Source of the DNA: Ailurus styani
Taxonomy: Eukaryota; Chordata; Mammalia; Carnivora; Ailuridae
DNA: 64,000 nucleotides
NCBI GenBank assembly: GCA_002007465.1
Contig: LNAC01000162.1
Location: 1,892,846-1,956,845 of the forward strand
Direction of reading: 5' to 3'
Shown piece by piece: positions 32,739-43,505 of this stretch. The stretch's first letter is position 1; each line of letters starts with the position of its first letter. Below the pieces are notes generated by a model that was not told the DNA's origin, searched no databases, and saw only the letters and a program-made list of their open reading frames with translations. A program made the translations under genes and the position numbers.

Positions 32739-33396
32739 AACTACTTAATAAACTGTAAATAGAAGAGACCTTCCTTACCAATATACAAAAATAGACCATC
32801 TACAAAGTCAACAGCTAACACTACACATAAGATCAGAAACAAGAGAAGCCTGCTCTTGCCATTTCTATTTAACATTGTACTGAGCATCCTAGCTAGAGTT
32901 ACTAGGCAGGATAAAGAAATAAAAGTCATGCAGATGACGAAGGAAGAAGTAAGACTATCTTTGTTGCATATGACATAGTCCTGTATATAGAATATCCTAA
33001 GGAATATGCACAAATTGGAACTAGTAAGTTTAGCAATATGCACACACCTTTTGGAACTAATAAGTTTGGCAAACTGTGGTATACAGATCAATATACAAAA
33101 ATCAGTTATATAACATAGCAATAAATGTTCTGAAAATAACAATTTCGTATAATAGCATCAAAGAGAATAAAATACTTAAAACCAAACAAGTGCAAAACTT
33201 GTACACTGAATATTATTCAACATCATTGCAAGAAACAAAAGATCTAAATAAATCATAAGACATCTCACATTTAGGTAGATATGTAGATCTCACTTACTAT
33301 TTGGATAGCAACACTCCCCAAACTGAACTATAAGATTCAGCACAAGCCATATCAAAAGCTCAGCTGGCTTTTATTTTTTACCAAAAATTGATTTTT

Positions 33397-33881
33397 TTAA
33401 AGAGAGGGTTGGGGAGGGGTAGAGGGAGAAGGAGAAAATGAATCTTAAGCGGGCTCCAAACCCAGCATGGAGCCCTCCGTGGGGCTCACTCTCACAAGCC
33501 TGAGATCAGGACCTGAGCTAAAATTAAGAGTCAAATGCTTAAATAAGTCAATCACAGAAAGACAGTTATCATATGGTTTCACTCCTAGGTGGAATATAAG
33601 AAAGAGTGCAGGGAATCATAGGAAAATGGAAAGAAAATGAATGGGAAGTCATCAGGGAGGGAGAAAAATCATGAAAGACTCTTAACTATAGGAAAGAAAC
33701 CAGGGTTGATGGAGGGGAGGTGGGTGTTAAGGAGGGCACGGGATGTGATGAGCACTGGGTGTTATATGCAACTGATGCATTATAGAACACTGCATCTGAA
33801 ACTAATGATGTACTGTATGTTGACTAATTTAACTTAAATGTAAAAAGTCATACGTTTGACTGAGCCACCCAGGCACCCCAG
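33397..33881 (-). mobile_element. CAN-SINE, antisense, split by an L1 3' fragment
   Basis: The left part runs TTAAAGAGAGGGTTGGGGAG, AATCTTAAGCGGGCTCCAAA, GGAGCCCTCCGTGGGGCTC and CCTGAGATCAGGACCTGAGC. The head end resumes after the insertion as CTGAGCCACCCAGGCACCCC. The outer TSD is AAATTGATTTTT at 33,385 and at 33,882. Confidence 0.92.
33543..33845 (+). mobile_element. Carnivoran L1 3' end inserted within a CAN-SINE
   Basis: AAGTCAATCACAGAAAGACA, TTTCACTCCTAGGTGGAATA, GGGTTGATGGAGGGGAGGTG, TAAGGAGGGCACGGGATGTG, GATGAGCACTGGGTGTTATA and CTGTATGTTGACTAATTTAA are the last 300 bases of the L1. The SINE head sequence is duplicated around it as AGTCAAATGCTTAA (33,529) and AGTCATACGTTTGA (33,846), a decayed 14-bp TSD. 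The SINE is therefore older than this L1 copy. Confidence 0.9.
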
Positions 33882-34523
33882 AAATTGATTTTTCAAATAT
33901 GATTAGGGCTTCAAATCTAGAATACCTGAAGAACTCTTATCATTTAACAATAAAGAGACAACACAATTAAAAATGAGAAAAGGATTCAAATAGACATTTC
34001 TCCAAAAAATATATACACATGGCCAATACGCATATGAGAAGATGCTGAAAATCATTACTCATTAGAGAAGTAAAAACCAAAACTGGAAAACTTCATACCC
34101 ACTAGGATGGAAGTAATAAAAAAACTTGTAATAAATACTGGCAAGGATATGGAGAAATTGAAATCTACATTGCTGGTGGGAATGTAAGATGGTGTAGCTA
34201 CTTTGAGAAGCAGTTTGGCAACCACTCAAAAAAGTAAATACAGAGTTACCTTATTACCCAACAATTCTGTTTCTACCTGGGAGAAATGAAAACATCCATC
34301 CATATGAAAATGTAGGCTCCTCACAGCATTTTTCATAATAGTTGAAAGGTGGAATTGAGTACAATTGGCAATAACAAAAAATGAAGTATTGATGCATGTT
34401 ACAATATGCATGAACTTGGAAAATACACTAAGTGAAAGAAGGCAGTCACAAAACATGACTTATGTGGTTCCATTTATATGAAATGTAATGAGGTGACTCC
34501 ATAGAGACAGAAAATGACTTGCT

Positions 34524-34720
34524 GGGGCACCTGGGTGGCTCGGCGGGTTAAAGCCTCTGCCTTCAGTTCAGTTCATGATCTCAGGGTCCTGGGATCGAGC
34601 CCTGCAACGGGCTCTCTGCTCAGCAGGGAGCTTGCTTCCTCCTCTCTCTCTGCCTGCCTCTCTGCCTACTTGTAATATCTCTCTCTCTGTCAAATAAATA
34701 AATAAAATCTTTAAAAAAAA
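34524..34720 (+). mobile_element. Young mustelid-type CAN-SINE with perfect 15-bp TSD
   Basis: GGGGCACCTGGGTGGCTCGG, GGGTTAAAGCCTCTGCC, GGGATCGAGCCCTGCAACGG, TGCTTCCTCCTCTCTCTCTG, CTACTTGTAATATCTCTCTC and CAAATAAATAAATAAAATC. AGAAAATGACTTGCT is repeated exactly at 34,509 and 34,721. It interrupts the 3' UTR of an old L1. Confidence 0.97.
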
Positions 34721-35084
34721 AGAAAATGACTTGCTTAGGGCTCAGAATAGGGATGGGACAGCTAATGGGTATGAGTTTCTTTTGGGAGGAACTAAAGTGT
34801 TCTAAAGTTCTACTGTAGTAGTGAGCAATCCTGCGAATACACTAAATATGTTGAATTGGACATTTTAAAGGGGTGAATCTTATAGAATCTAAATTATAGT
34901 CAGTAAAGCTGTTAAAAAGATAATTGTTTATACCCAAAATAATGTATTAGTATAAAATATATATAAGTATAATGCATGAAAACAATAGCAAAAAAGACTA
35001 GAAAGAAGTATATTGCAAGGTTTTTATATTACTAACCAACAAAGGAGAAAAATTGAATCATAAGAAGTGCTAAGACAATAGTAA

Positions 35085-35160
35085 GTAATGTATATAATCA
35101 TTAAATCACTACATTGTACACCTGAAATAATATAACACTTTAATTTTACGGGAATTAAAA
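35085..35160 (+). mobile_element. L1 3'-terminal scrap
   Basis: TAAATCACTACATTGTACAC, CTGAAATAATATAACACTTT and an A-rich end match the last 75 bases of a carnivoran or caniform L1. Confidence 0.6.
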
Positions 35161-35219
35161 ATACTCAGACTATATAAAAATTGCCAGAAAAATAGAAAAA
35201 TAGAAACAAACAACAAATG

Positions 35220-35579
35220 CTTCAGAGATAACAACGTGTACTACTTGATTTCAAGACATGATAAATCTCAGTAATCAAGAGAATATGGTAATATAGAGGA
35301 GTACTTCAATGGAACAGAATACAGAGTTCAGAAAGAGACCTATGCAAACATTTCAAAAGAAATTATGGGCATAAATATAAAACCTAATGTTATAAAATTT
35401 CTAGAGGAATTCATAAGAGAAAATCTTTGTAATCTTGTGTAAGGTAAAGATTTCTGAGATACCATAATCAAAGCCGTAATCAACAAAAATCATTAAAATT
35501 TAAAAACGTTTCTATTTGAAAGATACTATGAAGAGAATGAAAAGCTTTTGACAAAGAAATATCAGCAAAGTATGTATTT
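35220..35579 (+). mobile_element. Old L1 ORF2 fragment, sense
   Basis: GTGTACTACTTGATTTCAAG, GAATACAGAGTTCAGAAAGA, CTAGAGGAATTCATAAGAGA, TAAAGATTTCTGAGATACCA and GATACTATGAAGAGAATGAA follow L1 ORF2 order downstream of the reverse transcriptase domain. It ends where the RPL3 pseudogene's A-rich tail begins, so this L1 was probably the insertion target. Confidence 0.65.
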
Positions 35580-36301
35580 GTTTTGTTTTTCCACCAGAAA
35601 ATAATTTTTATTGGGGTTCCACCAGCTGCACAATCTGCTCCTGACATTAAGCAATTTGGTCTTTCTTAAGTGGTCCCATGAATTCTTTCTTCTCCTCTGC
35701 AGTCTAGAATTGACCATAGCCAAACTTGTAAGTGGTGTTGATGAACTTGAGGTCAGTCTTCTCCAGGGCCTACCATTTGGTCTGTACCAGCAAGGTCTTG
35801 CAGGAAGTAAGCTATTGCTTCTTGGTTCCCACCACATAGACTTTCAGCATGACAAAGGCATTGGTCACTTCACCATTGTGGACAAAGCCACTCAGAGGGT
35901 TGTTGCTCTTGTCAGACACATCATAATCAATGGAAGCATTGCTCATGATTACTTTGCCTTCCTTGATGAGATGTCCCTGGCCAATCTTGTAGATTTTGTT
36001 GATCTCAGTTTGACTATGGTAGCCTTTCTGTCCAGCTTGAGCCACAGAGAAAGCCATGGAATAGAATGCCATACCCCAGGACAGGCAATCTTAGGCAGCC
36101 CCCAGTGGGTCTTGTGGGGTAGTTTTTTGGTGTGCCAGTAGCTGGAGACCCTTTTGTAGCCTCTGCCCTTGATGACACCGATGACAACGATCATCTAATT
36201 CTGTCCAGATACTTGGTTCTTACATACATGCTGCTCCAGGCTCTTGTGTCTCCATTCACCTGGATCTCCATGAGGTGGGCCTTCTTCTTCTTCTTCTTTT
36301 C
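35580..36301 (-). pseudogene. RPL3: Processed pseudogene of ribosomal protein L3 (uL3), 5'-truncated
   Basis: RPL3 is a large-subunit ribosomal protein near the peptidyl-transferase centre. On the minus strand the sequence starts inside the coding region (KKAHLMEIQVNGD) and continues [76 protein letters not shown] and EEKKEFMGPLKKDQIA-stop. There are no introns, an AATAAA signal and an A-rich tail follow, so it is a retrocopy of the C-terminal ~180 of about 403 residues. Damage: a deletion of about 30 bases near 36,240, an early stop just before MIVVIG, a one-base frameshift near 36,058, a lost lysine codon, stops at 35,812, 35,770 and 35,704, and loss of the last five codons. It is non-functional. 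Confidence 0.95.
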
Positions 36302-36313
36302 GGGGGGGGGGGG
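36285..36313. repeat. (TTC)n and G12 run at the truncated pseudogene end
   Basis: Five TTC units (lysine codons of the pseudogene, expanded) followed by a run of 12 G. The G run has no counterpart in RPL3. It may come from the integration junction or be a sequencing-prone homopolymer. Confidence 0.8.
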
Positions 36314-37559
36314 CAAACAAGGACAATTTAAATTTTAGAGAGAAACAAACTGCAATAAACATGGTTGCAATGATATATGATGACTTTGGTTCAAATTCTG
36401 GGTTAGGATAACAAACTAGAGGGCCATCTTCTGAATTGCTTGAGACAGTGTATCAATCATGTTACAAAGATATGTAACAATGACATATTTTTCAAGATCA
36501 TACTGAAGTATGGGCTAATACTCCCACCTGGGGATTATTTAATTCTCTAGGGATGTATATTTGTCCATTAACTGTTTATTAGGTACAGACTCTGTGAATA
36601 TGCACATTAAGTTGTACGTATCTTGTCCAAAAGAGATGTAAATGATTTTTGTCCTATAGAAAAAGTAACTCCAAAATAATTGTTTATTAACCACTTTTGT
36701 ATTTAACTTAACAAACTTACATGTGCCTACCTCTCCCAAATTATATAGATTAACAACAAATGACTGAGGGGGAGCCAGCCTCCTCAAACACACATGCACA
36801 CACACACTATTTTTTGACTTTCTGTGACATTGGCTAGCTCACAATGATCTTACTAACGGTTCCTCTCCCAGGTGAGCCCTCAGTAGCCAGTTTTTGCTTC
36901 ATGGCACTAACTCTTTGAAATAAGCCTACTTAATACATGGTAAATCTGCTTCTTCTGTCAGGAAATGTCAGATTCCAAAAGTCTGGCAATACTTTTACCC
37001 TTGATTTCTGTGAAGTTATCCTATAAAACTTTTGATTCACTCTAGAGCATTCCTAACTGTGATTTCTTGAGGGAATTAAGTCCTTGTTAATGCACTCAGG
37101 CGTCCATTTTTATGTATGAGTTAACTTCATTTTCCTATGCATCTAGCATGGAATATGATATGTATTACTCTTGGGAGGACTGGGAAAATAATCACGCAAA
37201 TCACTTTCTGTTTGTAATTCAAACAAGAAGAACCTCACTGAGACTGTGTAATACCAAAGAAGTGTTATTTAAATGGCAAAGGGTAAATTCAAAATAACTC
37301 AATTCTCTATTTCAAGTTCTCATACACTTTGCAAGGGGATATGGAGACAATATATGTCTTTGAAATATCTTCTTCTCTCTTTGTTTTTTGTTTCACACCA
37401 TAGTTGGGTCATTTTTTTAAACCTCAAAACTATTCTGAAAAATTTTCCTTCCTTTTCACATAATTCCATCCTGTCTCTCAACCTCTATGTAGCTAGTAGA
37501 CTCTTCTTTCACTATAGCTCTGTACTTTAAGATTGTCAAATGTATGTCTGTAAGTGCAC
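36314..37559. other. Unassigned stretch
   Basis: No gene or transposon is recognised. A short CA run lies near 36,790-36,806. Open frames show no protein-like pattern. Confidence 0.5.
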
Positions 37560-39985
37560 AGAATCTGCAGGAATTGTAGTAATTTTATTACTCTAAATTA
37601 ATCATGAGAATTTCCTTAATGCTATGTTTAGATTCCTTTCTAATTTTTTTGTGTGAATTTACTGTAAGTTTTTGCTTTGTGATTACTGTGTTCATATATA
37701 ATTTCTTATGTAAATACCAGTCTGTTTTGAGTAATAGCAATTTAATTTTGAACATATTACCAAGCTTTAAATTTTTCTCCCCTTGCTATGTTTTATGTTT
37801 TGATGTCACATTTTCACCTTTTTATTTTATGCACCCCTTAACTAATTATTGTAGTTTTAGTTAGTATTACTATTTGGCCTTTTAACTTTAATACTTGCTT
37901 TATTATTTATTGATCAACTACTTTACTATATATTCCCTTTTCCAGTGAGATTTTTACTTGTGTATGTTTTCTTATTTTTAGTATCATTTCTTTTCAGTTT
38001 AGAGAAGTCCCTTTAGCATTTCTTAAAGGGACAGTTTAGTGGTGAAGAGCTACTTTACCTTTTGCTTATCTGGAAAACTTTTAATGTGTTCTTCAATTCT
38101 GAATGATAACTTTGTCAGATAGAGAATTCTTGGTAGGAAGTTTTTCCTTTCAGGAATCTCAGTATGTCATGCCACTCTCTTCTGTCTTGTAAAGTTTCTG
38201 CCGTGAAACCTGCCTGTAGCCTTATGGGTTTTCCCCTGTATGTAACAAGTTGTTTTTCTATTCCTACTCCTAACTTTTGTTACTTTAATTATATTGTCTT
38301 TTGGTATGAATCTCTTTGGGTTCAATTTATTGGAACTCTCTGAGATTCCTGGACTTATATGCCTGTTTCCTTCTCCAGATTAGGAAAGTTTTATCCATTA
38401 TTTCTTCAGATAAGTTTTCTGGCCTTTTTCTCTCTTCTCCTTCTGGGGCCCCCATTATGCAAATGTTATTCTGCTTGATGTTTCCTAAAGGTTCTTCAAG
38501 TTTTTTTGTTTTCTTTTATTTTAAATTCTCTTTTCTTTCTGTTGCTCTGTCTGGGTGAGTTCTATTTCTTTGTCTTCCAGCTTGCTGATCCAATCTACAG
38601 CTTTGTCTTGTCCGATGTTGAATCCCTTTAGCTTTTTTCTTAAGTTTAGTTATTGTGCTCTTTAGCTCTGTAACTGCTATTTGAAACTTTCACATATTTT
38701 CTAACTCTTTGCTGAGGGGCTCACTGTGTTCATCTTCTTTCAAGTCCAGTGAGCATCTTTATGACCATTACTTTGACTCTTTATCAGGTAGATCATTATT
38801 TCCATTTCATTAATGTCTTTTTCTGATGTTTTTTGTCCTTTTATTTGGGACATATTCCTGTCTCCTCATTTTGCCTGTCCCTCTTTGTTTCTATGTCTTA
38901 GGCAAATCAACTACCTCTATCAGTTTTGAAGCAGTGGCCTTGTGTAGATATCACATGGATCCCAGAAGTCCAATCCCATCTGACTACCAAAGCTAGGTGT
39001 TCAAGAGGCATCTTCTGTGTGGCTACTGTGGTGGGGCCATGTCTGTGACACAAGGATAGGCAGGGCTGGTGTTGGTGATCCTGTACCATGCAGCTGCACT
39101 ATAGTGCAGGAATGGGTGGGTCTGGACCAGCCTGGCTGCGTGGTGCAGTGTGGGGGTGGGCAGGACTTATGCCCAGCCCAGCTGTGATGTATTGCTGCAC
39201 TGGTACATGAAGGTGGACTGGACTGTTGCCAGTCTCAGCTATAAAGGATTGTTGCATTGTGGGTGTAGGTGTGTTTCTCAGCTGGCATGCTCAACTGCTT
39301 TTAGCAGTTTAGAGGAATGGTACCAAAATCGTGCTTGCCAGGACCAATCTTAGTAAGGTAGATTGAGGGTGCAAATATGGTACCTGCCAGGGTGTCTGTC
39401 ACTTAGAGAAAATCCCAACAGTTTGCTACCCTCCCCCCGAGTAGATGCTTTAAGATTAGTAAGTGAGTCTCTTCCACATATGGTCTAGGGCATTTCAAAT
39501 TGGTGTTATTGCTTTTGTTTTTGTTTTGCACTGGGTCCCTGGGTGAGTGAGCTTTTTTTGTGAGCCCTTTAAGAGCAGGTTCTCCATTCCTTACAGTTCT
39601 ATAGTTCTTGGATATAAGCCTTATTGATTCTCAAAGCCCAGTGTTTAGAGACTCATCTCTCTCGTGCAGTATCTAAAGGGTTCCTAATGTGGATCATAAA
39701 CCTATCACCTCTCAGGGAAAAGTTCTCTATTTTTAGATTTCCTCTTGCTGGTGGATTGTCATGCCTGGGGTTGATAATTTTGATGAGATGGTGTCTCTGT
39801 CTCTCCTCCCCATCTTCATGCTCTCCTTTTTGTCCTTTGTTGTGGAGACTGTGTTCATCCAGTTTTCTATACATTTTTCAGAGGAAGTAATTCCATATGT
39901 AGTTGTATACTTGTATCCGTGGGAGAGAATGAGCTCAGGATCTTCCTATGTAGCCCTCTTGAACCCAGTATCTTCCTTTTCCTAA
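37560..39985 (-). mobile_element. Old L1/HAL1-type element, antisense
   Basis: The plus strand reads as the reverse complement of an old L1/HAL1 element: CCCTTTAGCATTTCTTAAAG, GGTGAAGAGCTACTTTACC, GAGAATTCTTGGTAGGAAGT, GTTTCTGCCGTGAAACCTGC, CTGGGGCCCCCATTATGCAA and GTCTTCCAGCTTGCTGATCC. TTTATTTGGGACATATTCCT then follows, and a GC-richer part with repeated TGGGTGGGCAGG and TGCTGCACTG phrases completes it. The last 1 kb would be the 5' side. Coding frames are destroyed. Small antisense frames here are chance. Confidence 0.6.
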
Positions 39986-41746
39986 GTTAAACATTTGCTA
40001 CTCATCCTTTTTATGTTCCATATTCATTTTTATCCCATGTGACTCTGGGCATAGATGGCACTTTATCTTTCAAGGACTTTATTTTTCAAATTGCTTATGC
40101 ACCCTCAGAAAATCTGTTGTTTTTTAAAATGATACTCAGCAAACTGAGAAGTGCTGATTTTCCTTAGAATCTGAAGGATGATTTTCTTCTCTCTTATAGT
40201 CCTACAGTCTTCTAATTTGAGCCTTTGATCCCAGTTCTGTAGCTCTTTTGCTAAAGAGAAGACCACATTTATTTGCTTTTTATTTTAAATTTATTTTGGA
40301 GTAAATAATTTATGGACATGGATAAAAGTTAAAAAGTTGTAAAAAAATTTTTTCATGAAATTTAAGTGTCTCCTTCACTCCTGTGTCCCATATCCATAGT
40401 TTGGATATAAGTTCTAGAAATAACCAGTGTTGTTAATTTCTTGTATCTTCAGATATGTTATGTATGTGGAGGTAAAATTTTCTATATATAATCTTCTTTA
40501 TATCTTTTCTTTTAAAAATGTTAGCTACTATAAATAGTACTTTATACAGTGCTTTTTTGTACCACAGTACAGAGCATCTTATCTTAACTTGGCAATAAAA
40601 TTAACATCCTGAATAAAATGTAGAGTCAGAAATGAGAAGAATCTGATTTCTGTGACACCAAATATCTTACTTTGTTGACATATATTTTGACTTAACCAAC
40701 AAAGGAAATATGTCCATATGTATGTAGTATGACGACCTATTAATTAAATGCACTGGCTAGAGAAAATAATTCATTATGTAACCCGAAATAAGTTGTTGAG
40801 AACATGTTTAAATGTAACTCTTTGTTTTAAATTTTATCATGTAGATAAGACTTTAGAGTGGTGCTAAAGTTTACAAAGGAACCAGATATATTTAGTAAGA
40901 AATCAGTTTAAGTACACTTTATTTACACTGAGCTTGTATGATTAATAACTCGAGCTTTTTGCCAACTAACAGTTTCAGCAGTTTTGGGGAAAATGATTAT
41001 TTGTAAGCTGTCTGTTTTAGTTTGTGCTTTTGGTTTCTAAGAGGTCCTCATTTATGCCACAGCAATGCAAGAATATAAAACCACTCATTTGCTAATTTCA
41101 AGATAGTTAAACTATTCTTATCTTACCATATTAACTCTTAGAATTTGTAAAAGAAGGCTTTTATATTATTTGGGAAAGGCATTAAAACTCCTATCTGTGC
41201 CTCTTGGAATCTAACATCTTCATTTGTTAGCAAGGAATAACTTGGGAAAGATGGCTTTATAGTACTGGCACTTGCAAAATAGAATATATGATTAGCTTGA
41301 CATGTAGTAAATGACTTTTTCCCCCCACAAAGCCAACATTATACCAAATAACAATAACTTTTAGAGACATTTCTAAGTCATTCCATTTTATTTTTAGTTT
41401 CATAATATTTACTTGTAAATTAAATTTTACTTCCTAAATGAAATAGTTTTCTAAATGAGAAGAAAACACCTCCTGTGGTTGTTTCTAATTTCATTTTCTG
41501 CTAACATAGCTGTTGGCAGTAGAAATGCAGAACAATTTTCAAAGAGTACTGTCAACCATGTAATTTCTTGGCAAATATATGACAATTACTTTCCATGTAA
41601 TTATAGTGTCATTCCATGGGATCCCACAGCTTAGTCTAGGAGGAAGTTTACCAGGTCATCTTGTCCATAATTTTACTTGTTGTTTCCTTATGTTAGTGTC
41701 CTTCTTACACCATAAATTGTGACTCCACTTAATACTGCAGTTAGAT
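39986..41746. other. Mostly unassigned stretch
   Basis: No gene is recognised. At 40,310-40,570 the phrases CTCCTTCACTCCTGTGTCCC, TTCTTGTATCTTCAGATATG and GTACTTTATACAGTGCTTTT faintly resemble the antisense 3' end of an old LINE, but this is weak. The remainder appears unique. Confidence 0.45.
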
Positions 41747-41961
41747 TGTGGGACACGTGGGTGACTCAGCTGGTTAAGTGACTGTCTTTGGCTCAGGCCA
41801 TGATCCCAGGGTCCTGGGATCAAGTCCCACATCAGGCTCCCTGCTCAGTGGGGAGTCTGCTGCTCCCTCTGCCTGCTGCTCCCCCTGCTTGTGCTCATTC
41901 ACTCTCTCTCTCTCTGACAAATAATAAATAAAATAAAATAAAACAAAACAAAACAAAATAA
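41747..41961 (+). mobile_element. CAN-SINE, older caniform subfamily, with 16-bp TSD
   Basis: GGGACACGTGGGTGACTCAG, TTGGCTCAGGCCATGATCCC, GGGATCAAGTCCCACATCAG, CTGCTGCTCCCTCTGCCTGC and CTGACAAATAATAAATAAAA with an AAAACAAAAC tail. AATACTGCAGTTAGAT (41,731) and AATACTGCATTCAGAT (41,962) form the TSD with two mismatches. Confidence 0.95.
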
Positions 41962-42411
41962 AATACTGCATTCAGATCAAAGCCCATACAATTCAGTAAA
42001 GGCAACTAATTTCCTGTGCTACTAGATTATTCCTTTGGATTAAGACAAAGGTATATTTTTGGGTTTGCATTTATTAGCCATTAACACTTCAGGATTTGTA
42101 CTAATGAGTATTGAGAAATGTCTTCAAAGAATCAAAATATAAGTTTTAGACCAAAGAATTAACATAAAAAGAAAATAATAAAATACAAAGGCATTAAAAA
42201 GGATAATCTAATTTTAGAAAAGAAATATATTTGACAGTGAAAATTCTCCCATGTTAAATGACTGGGTTAACCAGAAAATTAACGAAAAAAAAATACATGG
42301 AAGCAAATGAAAATGAAAGCACAACAGTCCAAAATGTTTGGGATGCAGCAAAGGCAGCCATAAGAAGGAATTTTGTAGCAATACAGGCCTTCCTCGAGAA
42401 ACAAGAAAAGT

Positions 42412-42481
42412 CTCAAATAACCTAAACTTATACCTAAAGGAGGTCTCAGATAAACAACCTAACCTTACACCTAAAGGAGGT
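42412..42481 (+). repeat. Tandem duplication inside L1 ORF2
   Basis: CTCAAATAACCTAAACTTAT with ACCTAAAGGAGGT is followed at once by CTCAGATAAACAACCTAACC with TTACACCTAAAGGAGGT. Family members I recall carry one such unit, so this copy has a private duplication of about 35 bases, partly diverged. Confidence 0.75.
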
Positions 42482-43298
42482 GGGACAAAAAGGTAGCAAA
42501 TAAAGCCTAAAACCAGCAGAGGAAGGGAAATAATTAAGATTAGAGCAGAAATCAATGATATAGAAGTAAAACAAAATAAAACAAAAACCAAACAAACAAA
42601 AAAACCCAGTAGAGCAGATCAATGAAACTACGAGCTGGTTCTTTGAAAGAATTAATAAAATTGATAAACCCCCCTTTTTATCAAAAAGAAAAGAGAAAGG
42701 ACCCCCAAAAAAATAAGAATGAAAGAGAAGAGATCACAACCAATACCACAGAAATACAAACTATGAAAGAATATTATGAGCAATTATATACAAACAAATT
42801 GGGCAATCTGTAAGAAATAAATTCCTAGAAACATGTAAACTACCAAAACTGAAACAGGAAGAAATAGAATACCTGAATAGACCCATGACCAGAAAAGAAA
42901 TTGAATCAGTAATCAAAAGACCCCCAACAAACAAGAGTCCAGGGCTGGATGACTTCCCAGGTGAATTCCACCAAACACTTAAAGAATAATTAATACCCAT
43001 TCTTCTGAAGCTGTTCCAAAAAATGGAAATGGAGGAACCCTTCCAAACTCATTCAATGAGACCAGCATTACCTTAATTCCAAAACTAGACGAAGACTCCA
43101 CTAAAGAGAATTAGAGACTAATATCCCTGATGAACATGGATGCAAAAATTCTCAACAAGAAAGTAGCTAATTGAATCCAGCAGTACATTAAAAGGATTAT
43201 TCAACATGATCAAATGGGATTTATTCCTAGGCTGCAGGGGTGGCTCAACATCCACAAATCAATCAACTTGATACACCACATTAATAAAAGAAAGGGTA

Positions 43299-43505
43299 GG
43301 GCACCTGGGTGGCTCAGTGGGTTAAAGCCCCTGCCTTCAGCTCAGGTCATGATCTCAGGGTCCTGGGATCGAGGCCCGCATCGGGCTTCCTGCTCAGTGG
43401 GGAGCCTGCTTCCTCCTCTCTCTCTGCCTGCCTCTCTGCCTACTTGTGATCTGATCTCTCTCTCTGTGTCAAATAAATAAATAAAATCTTTAAAAAAATA
43501 AATAA
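43299..43505 (+). mobile_element. Young mustelid-type CAN-SINE with perfect 16-bp TSD
   Basis: GGGCACCTGGGTGGCTCAGT, GGGATCGAGGCCCGCATCGG, CTTCCTCCTCTCTCTCTGCC, CTACTTGTGATCTGATCTCT (a small internal duplication) and CAAATAAATAAATAAAATC. AATAAAAGAAAGGGTA occurs exactly at 43,283 and 43,506. It interrupts L1 ORF2. Confidence 0.97.

Larger units (their letters stand above)
31555..34920 (+). mobile_element. Old L1 (ORF2 to 3' UTR), heavily interrupted
   Basis: Continuous L1M-type ORF2 sequence can be followed on both sides of the younger insertions. Before the first SINE it reads TTCCCACAAAGAAAAGTCCA. After it come TAGCTTCATTGGTGAATTCT, CAAAACTTCTCAACAAAATA, CATTTCTATTTAACATTGTA and ATAGACATTTCTCCAAAAAA. 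TTGCTGGTGGGAATGTAAGA and the 3' UTR GGGCTCAGAATAGGGATGGG end the element. Reading frames are destroyed. Five younger insertions lie inside it (31,711; 31,916; 32,566; 33,397; 34,524). A 37-bp internal tandem duplication is near 33,013-33,086. Confidence 0.75.

Noticed and set aside
35611..36141. 176-codon plus-strand open frame
   Set aside because: It is the opposite strand of the RPL3 pseudogene; the minus strand gives clear RPL3 similarity.
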